A stretch of DNA of 15,976 nt, taken from positions 1 through 15,976 of the forward strand of contig CAXKVV010002116.1 of the NCBI GenBank assembly GCA_964058805.1, in the 5' to 3' direction. Shown piece by piece: positions 9,233-15,976 of this stretch (its first letter is position 1; each line of letters opens with the position of its first letter). Source of the DNA: Schoenoplectus triqueter. Its lineage: Eukaryota > Streptophyta > Magnoliopsida > Poales > Cyperaceae. The notes beneath the pieces are model-generated. The model saw only the letters and a program-made list of their open reading frames with translations, did not search any database and was not told the DNA's origin. Made by a program: the position numbers and the translations under genes.

Positions 9233-10093
9233 ACCCGAGGCCCTCGTTACCGCCGAAAACGAGACCGAGAGCGCAAAACATGAAAACAGGACCCGAGGCC
9301 CTCCGGACCGCCAAAAACAAGTCCGGGCGCGCAAAACATGAAAACGAAACCGGACGCCATCAGTTCCGTCGAAAATGAGTCCGGGAGCGCAAAACATGAA
9401 AACGGAACCCGAGGCCCTCGTTACCGCCGAAAACGAGGCCGGGAGCGCAAAACTTGAAAACTGGACCCGAGGCCCTCTGGAACGCCGAAAACAACTCCGG
9501 GCGCGCAAAACATGAAACCGGGACCCGGCGCCATCGGTACCGGCGAAAACGAGTCCGAGAGCGCAAAACATGAAAACGGGACCCGAGGCCCTTGGGACCG
9601 CCGAAAACGAGTCCGGGGGCGCAAAACATGAAAACGGGACCCGACGCCATCGGTACCGGCGAAAACGAGTCCGGGAGCGCAAAACATGAAAACGGGACCC
9701 GAGGCCCTTGGGACCGCCGAAAACGAGTCCGGGGGCGCAAAACATGAAAACGGGACCCGACGCCATCGGTACCGCAGAAAACGAGTCTGGGGGCGCAAAA
9801 CTTGAAAACGGGACCCGATGCACTCGGCACCGCCGAAAACGAATCAGGGAGCGCAAAACATGAAAACGGGACCCGACGCCCTCGGTACCCCAGAAAATGA
9901 TACCGGGCGTGCAAAACGTGGAAACGGGACCCGACGCCCTCGGTACCCCCGAAAACGAGTCCGAGCGCGCAAAACATGAAAACGGGACCCGACGCCCTAG
10001 GGACCGCCGAAAACGAGTCCGGGAGCGCAAAACATGAAAACGGGCCCGACGCCATCGATACCACCGAAAACGAGTTCGGGGGCGTAAAACATG
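9233..10093 (+). repeat. segmental duplication S, copy 2 (about 15 units)
   Basis: Near-identical to 1-861 (two substitutions by eye, no indels). It lies 8.4 kb downstream, on the other side of the solo LTR. Its left border cannot be set, because copy 1 starts at the window edge. Confidence 0.95.
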
Positions 10094-10149
10094 TAAACGG
10101 GGCCCGACGCACTCGGCACCGCCGAAAATGAGTTCGGGACCGCAAAACA

Positions 10150-11424
10150 TGAAAACGGGACCCCACGCCCACGGTACCGCCGAAAAGGAGTCGGGGCGCG
10201 CAAAACATGAAAACGGGACCCCACGCCCTCGACACCCCCCGAAAATGAGTACGGGCGCGCAAAACGTGAAAACGGGACCCGACGCCCTCGGTACCGCCGA
10301 AAACGAGTCCGGGCGCGCAAAACATGAAAACGGGACCCGACGCCCTCGGTACCCCCGAAAACGATACCGGGCGCGCAAAACGTGAAAACGGGACCCGACG
10401 CCATCGGTACCGCCGAAAACGAGTCTGGGGGCGCAAAACTTGAAAACGAGACCCGATGCACTCGGCACGGCCGAAAACGAGTCCGGGAGCGCAAAACATG
10501 AAAACGGGACCCGACGCCATCGGTACCGCCGAATACGAGTCGAGGCGCGCAAACATGAAAACGGGACCCGACGCACTCGGGTCCGCCGAAAATAATACCG
10601 GGAGCGTAAAACATTAAAACGGGACCCGACGCAATCGGTACCGCCGAAAACGAGTATCGGGGAGCAAAACATGAAAACGGGACCCGATGCACTCGGCACC
10701 GCCGAAAACGAGTCCGGGAGCGCAAAACTTGAAAACGGGACCCGACGCTATCGGTACCGCCGAAAACGAGTCAGGGCGCGCAAAAGATGTAAACGGGACC
10801 CGACGCCGTCGGTACCGCCGAAAACGAGTCAGGGCGAGCAAAACATGTAAACGGGACCCGACGCCGTCGGTACCGCCGAAAACGAGTCCGGGCGCGCAAA
10901 ACATGAAAACGGGACCTGACGCCATCGGTACCGCCGAAAACGAGTCCGGGCGCGCAAAATATGAAAACGGAACCGGACGACATCGGTACCGCCGAAAACG
11001 AGTCCGGGATAGCAAAACATGAAAACGGGACCCGACGCCATCGATACCGCCGAAAATTAGTCCGGGCGCGCAAAATATTAAAACGGAACCGGACGCCATT
11101 GGTATCGCCGAAAACGAGTCCGGGAGCGCAAAACATGAAAACGAGACCCGACGCCATCGGTACCGCCGAAAACGAGTCCGGGAGCACAAAACATAAAAAC
11201 GGGACCCGAAGCCCTCGGTACCGCCGGAAACGAGTCTGGGGGCGCCAAACTTGAAAAAGGGACCCGATGCACTCGGCACCGCCGAAAACGTGTTCGGGAG
11301 CGCAAAACATGAAAACGGGACCCGACGCCATCGATACCGCCGAAAACGAATCCGGGCGCGCTAAATATGAAAACGGGACCCGACGCCATCGGTACTCCGA
11401 AAACGAGTCCGGGAGCACAAAACA
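10150..11424 (+). repeat. 22-unit tandem duplication, copy 1 (about 1275 bp)
   Basis: Repeats at an offset of 1274-1275, which is 22 x 58 minus 1-2. The shortfall reflects a shared GGTACTCCG unit lacking 2 bp (about 11393 and 12666). A one-base C-run difference (six C at 10235 against five at about 11510) shifts the offset by one. Shared markers include GAGTATCGGGGAGC, GGGATAGC, GAAAATTAG and GCGCGCTAAATATG. By eye about 20 substitutions separate the copies, so they are older than the 522-bp pair. Confidence 0.92.
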
Positions 11425-12698
11425 TGAAAACGGGACCCCACGCCCACGGTACAGCCGAAAATGAGTCGGGGCGCGCAAAACATGAAAACGGGACCCCACG
11501 CCCTCGACACCCCCGAAAATGAGTACGGGCGCGCAAAACGTGAAAACGGGACCCGACGCCCTCGGTACCGCCGAAAACGAGTCCGGGCGCGCAAAACATG
11601 AAAACGGGACCCGACGCCCTCGGTACCCCCGAAAACGATACCGGGCGCGCAAAACGTTAAAACGGGACCCGACGCCATCGGTACCGCCGAAAACGAGTCT
11701 GGGGGCGCAAAACTTGAAAACGAGACCCGATGCACTCGGCACGGCCGAAAACGAGTCCGGGAGCGCAAAACATGAAAACGGGACCCGACGCCATCGGTAC
11801 CGCTGAAAACGAGTTGGGGCGCGCAAACATGAAAACGGGACCCGACGCACTCGGGTCCGCCGAAAACAATACCGGGAGCGTAAAACATTAAAACGGGACC
11901 CGACGCAATCGGTACCGCCGAAAACGAGTATCGGGGAGCAAAACATGAAAACGGGACCCGATGCACTCGGCACCGCCGAAAACGAGTCCGGGAGCGCAAA
12001 ACTTGAAAACGGGACCCGACGCTATCGGTACCGCCGAAAACGAGTCAGGGCGCGCAAAAGATGTAAACGGGACCCGATGCCGTCGGTACCGCCGAAAATG
12101 AGTCAGGGCGAGCAAAACATGTAAACGGGACCCGACGCCGTCGGTACCGCCGAAAATGAGTCCGGGCGCGCAAAACACGAAAACGGGACCTGACGCCATC
12201 GGTACCGCCGAAAACGAGTCCGGGCGCGCAAAATATGAAAACGGAACCGGACGACATCGGTACCGCCGAAAACGAGTCCGGGATAGCAAAACATGAAAAC
12301 GGGACCCGACGCCATCTATACCGCCGAAAATTAGTCCGGGCGCGCAAAATATTAAAACGGAACCGGACGCCATTGGTATCGCCGAAAACGAGTCCGGGAG
12401 CGCAAAACATGAAAACGAGACCCGACGCCATCGGTACCGCCGAAAACGAGTCCGGGAGCACAAAACATAAAAACGGGACCCGAAGCCCTCGGTACCGCCG
12501 GAAACGAGTCTGGGGGCGCCAAACTTGAAAAAGGGACCCGATGCACTCGGCACCGCCGAAAACGTGTCCGGGAGAGCAAAACATGAAAACGGGACCCGAC
12601 GCCATCGATACCGCCGAAAACGAATCCGGGCGCGCTAAATATGAAAACGGGACCCGACGCCATCGGTACTCCGAAAACGAGTCCGGGAGCACAAAACA
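11425..12698 (+). repeat. 22-unit tandem duplication, copy 2 (about 1274 bp)
   Basis: Follows copy 1 directly. It is followed by the start of a third, more diverged copy from 12699 to about 12830 (CCACGCCCACGGTACAGCC, then GCCCTCGGCACCCCCG), after which the order is lost. At least two and a fraction copies of a 22-unit higher-order repeat are therefore present. Confidence 0.92.
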
Positions 12699-13453
12699 TG
12701 AAAACGGGACCCCACGCCCACGGTACAGCCGAAAATGAGTCGGGGCGCGCAAAACATGAAAACGGGACCCAACGCCCTCGGCACCCCCGAAAACGAGTCT
12801 GGGCGCGCAAAACGTGAAAACGGCACCCGTCGCCCTCGATACCGCCGAAAATGAGTCCGGGGGCGCAAAACTAGAAAATGGGACCCGATGCACTCGGCAC
12901 CGTCGAAAACGAGTCAGGGAGCGCAAAACATGTAAATGGGACCCGACGCCCTCGGTACCGCCGGAAACGAGTCAGGGTGCGCAAAACATGAAAATGGGAC
13001 CCGACGTCCTAGGTACCGCCGAAAACGAGTCCGGGAGCGCAAAACATGAAAACGGGACCGGATGCCATCGGTACCGCCGAAAACGAGTCCGGGAGCGCAA
13101 AAATATCACAAGGGACCCGATGCACTCGGCCCCGCCGAAAACGAGTCCGGGAGCATAAAACATGAAAACGGGACCCGACGCCCTTGGTACCGCCGAAAAA
13201 GAGTCGGGGCGCGCAAAACATGAAAACGGGACCCGACGCCATCGGTACCTTCGAAAACAATACCGGGCGCGCAAAACTTGAATACGGGACCTGACGCCCT
13301 CGGTACCCCCGAAAACGAGTCCGGGCGCACAAAACATGAAATTGGGACCCGACGCACGCGGCACCGCCGAAAATGAGTTCGGGAGCGCAAAACATGAAAA
13401 AGGGACCCGACGCCATCGATACCGCCGAAAACGAGTCGGGGCGCGCAAACATG

Positions 13454-13567
13454 AAAACGGGACACGACGCCATCGGTACCGCCGAAAACAAGTCCGGAAG
13501 CGCAAAACATGAAAAAGGGACCCGACGACCTCGGGACCGCCGAAAATGAGTCCGGGCGCGCAAAACA
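13454..13567 (+). repeat. shared unit doublet, copy 1
   Basis: Two-unit segment with the uncommon markers GTCCGGAAGCGC and GACGACCTCGGGACC. It recurs at about 15251-15364 at an offset of 1797 (31 x 58 minus 1). It is the clearest long-range link I find in the otherwise scrambled last 3 kb. Confidence 0.65.
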
Positions 13568-15250
13568 TCTAAACGGGACCCGAAAACCTCGGAACCGCCG
13601 AAAACGAGTCCGGGAGCGCAAAACATGAAAACTCGACCCGACGCCATCGATACCGCCGAAAACGAGTCCGGGCGCGCAAAATATGAAAACGGAACCAGAC
13701 GCCATCGGTACCGCCGAAAACGAGTCCGGGAGCGCAAAGCATGAAAACGGGACCCGAGGCCCTCGGTACCGTCGAAAACGAGTCCGGGAGCGCAAAACAT
13801 GGAAACGGGACCCGACGCCCTCGGGACCGCCAAAAACAAGTCCGGGCGCGCAAAACATGAAAACAGGACCCCACGTCCACGGTACCGCCGAAAACGAGTC
13901 GGGGAGCGCAAAACATGAAAACGGGACCCCACGCCCTTGGTACCGCTGAAAACGAGTCCGGGAGCGCAAAACATGAAAACGGGGCCCGACGTCATCGATA
14001 CCGCCGAAAACGAGTCCGGGCGCGCAAAACATGATAACGGGGCCCGACGCACTCGGCACCGTCGAAAATGAGTCGGGGAGCGCAAAACATGAAAACGGGA
14101 TCCGACGCCATCGGTACCGTCACAAACGATACCGGGCGCACAAAACATGAAAACGGGACCTAACGCCCTCGGTACCCCCGAAAATGAATCCGGGCGCGCA
14201 AAACATTAAATTGGGACCCGACGCCCTCGGTCCCGCCGAAAACGAGTCCGGGGGCGCAAAACTTGAAAAAGGGACCCGATGCACTAGGCACCGCCGAAAA
14301 CGAGTCCGGCAGCGCAAAATATGAAAACGGGACCTGACACCATCGGTACCGCCGAAAACGATTCCGGGCGTGCAAAATATGAAAACGGGACACGACGCAC
14401 TCGGCTCCGCCGAAAACTACACCGTGAGCATAAAACATAAAAATGGGACCCGACGCCATCGGTACCGCCGAAAATGAGTCAAGAAGTGCAAAATATGAAA
14501 TCGGAACCGGACGCCATCGGTATCGCCGAAAACGAGTCCGGGAGCGCAAAACAGGAAAACGGGACCCGATGCCCTCGGTATCGCCGAAAACGAGTCAGGG
14601 CGCGCAAAACATGAAAACGGGACCCGACGCACTCGGCTCGGCCGAAAACAAGTCCGGGAGCGTAAAACATTAAAACGGGACCTAACGCCATCGGTACCGC
14701 CGAAAACGAGTCCGGGCGCGCAAAACATAAAAACGGGACCCGACGCCATCGGTACCGTCGAAAACGAGTCCGGGCGCGCAAAACATGAAAACGGGACCCG
14801 ACGCCATCGGTACCGCTGAAAACGAGTCCGGGCGCGCAAAATATGAAAACGGGGCCCGATGCTCTCAGCACCGCCGAAAATGAGTTCGGGAGCGCAAAAC
14901 ATGAAAATGGGACACCATGCCCATGGTACCGCCGAAAATGAGTCGGGGTGCCTAAAACATAAAAACGGGACCCGACGACCCCGGTACCCCAGAAAACGTG
15001 TCCGGGCACGCAAAACGTGAAAACGGGACCCGACGGCCTCGTTACTGCCGAAAACGAGTTCGGGGGCGCAAAACTAGAAAAGGGACCCGATACACTCGGC
15101 ACCGCCGAAAACGAGTCAGGGAGCGCAAAACATGAAAACGGGACCCGACGCGATAGGTACTGCCGAAAACGAGTCAGGCCGCGCAAAACATGAAATCGGG
15201 ATCCGACGCCATCGGTACCGCCGAAAAAGAGTCCAGGCGCGCAAAACATG

Positions 15251-15364
15251 AAAACGGAACCCGACGCCATCGGTACCGCCGAAAACGAGTCCGGAAGCGC
15301 AAAACATGAAAAAGGGACCCGACGACCTCGGGACCGCCGAAAACGAGTCCGGGCGCGCAAAACA
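15251..15364 (+). repeat. shared unit doublet, copy 2
   Basis: Carries the same CCGGAAGCGC and GACGACCTCGGGACC markers as 13454-13567. The flanking units do not match well, so the similarity is local. Confidence 0.65.
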
Positions 15365-15976
15365 TAAAAACGGGACCCGACGCCATCCGTACCGCCGAAA
15401 ACGAGTCCGGGCGAGCAAAACATGAAAACGAAACCCGAAGCCCATGGTACCGCCGAAAACAAGTCCGGGGGCGCAAAACTTGAAAGAGGGACCCGATGCA
15501 CTAGGCACCGCCGAAAACAAGTCCGGGAGCGCATAAAATGAAAACGGGACCCGACACTATCGGTACCGCCGAAAACGAGTCAGGGCGCGCAAAACATGAA
15601 AACGGGACCCGACGCAATCGGTACCGCCCAAAAAGAGTTCGGGGGCGCAAAACATGAAAACGGGACCCGACGCCATCGGTACCGTCGAAAACGAGTCCGG
15701 GCACGCAAAACACGAAAACGGAACCCTACGCCATCGGTACCGCCGAAAACGAGTCCGGGCGCGCAAAACATGAAAACGGGACGCGACGCCCTCGGGACCG
15801 CCGAAAATGAGTCCGGGCGCGCAAAACATAAAAACAGGACCCGACGCCATCGATACCGCCGAAAAATAGTCCAGGCGAGGAAAACATGAAAACGGGACCC
15901 GACGCCATCGGTACCGCCGAAAACGAGTCCGGCACGCAAAATATGAAAATGGAACCGGACGCCATCTGTACCTCCG

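Larger units (their letters stand above)
5135..15976 (+). repeat. 58-bp satellite array, right segment
   Basis: Continuation of the same satellite in the same orientation, about 187 units, running off the right window edge. It begins partway through the unit split by the LTR. Units carry the same variants as the left segment, so both sides belong to one array. It holds the 9-unit and 22-unit tandem duplications and the second copy of the window start. From about 12831 to the end the order of variants is irregular and no long recent duplication is visible to me. Local oddities include a run of ten A at 8523-8532, where CATG between two A tracts is lost. No gene is supported anywhere in this segment. 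Confidence 0.97.

Noticed and set aside
7802..10699. 965-codon minus-strand ORF (and dozens of other ORFs of 60-640 codons on both strands)
   Set aside because: They are translations of the satellite. All three minus frames of the 58-bp unit lack stops, the protein period is 58 residues because the frame rotates, and overlapping ORFs exist in several frames at once. No domain, start context or codon bias supports a gene.
1..15976. rDNA intergenic spacer subrepeats
   Set aside because: GC-rich short repeats can occur in rDNA spacers, but no 18S, 5.8S, 25S or 5S sequence or Pol I promoter-like segment is seen in 16 kb, and the array exceeds usual spacer length. This cannot be fully excluded without flanking sequence.

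Overview
This window is almost entirely one head-to-tail satellite DNA array. I see no protein-coding gene, rRNA or tRNA gene in it. The repeat unit is 58 bp, about 62% GC by my count of the consensus, with ten CpGs per unit. Every unit lies in the same orientation, giving about 264 units over roughly 15.3 kb. Both window edges fall inside the array, so its true ends are not visible.

The only interruption is an AT-rich 662-bp insertion at 4473-5134, which I read as a solo LTR of an LTR retrotransposon in minus orientation. It begins TG and ends CA, has short imperfect terminal inverted repeats, and is flanked by a perfect 5-bp target site duplication (GGCTC). It carries a TATA box on the minus strand. 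Removing it together with one GGCTC copy restores an uninterrupted satellite unit. The satellite, the LTR and the absence of genes indicate a eukaryotic nuclear genome. The style of the LTR suggests a flowering plant, but this is inference and I cannot name the species.

Layout: 1-4472 is satellite, including a 10-unit and an 8-unit higher-order block (2711-3749). 4473-5134 is the solo LTR. 5135-15976 is satellite, with a 9-unit tandem duplication (6641-7684), a second copy of the window's first 861 bp (9233-10093), and a 22-unit tandem duplication (10150-12698). From about 12831 to the end the units are more scrambled and I see only short shared blocks. Two multi-unit modules, here called M (about 260 bp) and N (about 219 bp), recur across the window. 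Together these show repeated segmental amplification and unequal exchange.

The many long open reading frames (up to 965 codons on the minus strand) are by-products of the repeat. The plus strand of the unit is very poor in T, so its complement contains no stop codon in any frame. Because 58 is not a multiple of 3, each ORF cycles through all three frames and yields a pseudo-protein with a 58-residue period. I annotate none of them as genes.
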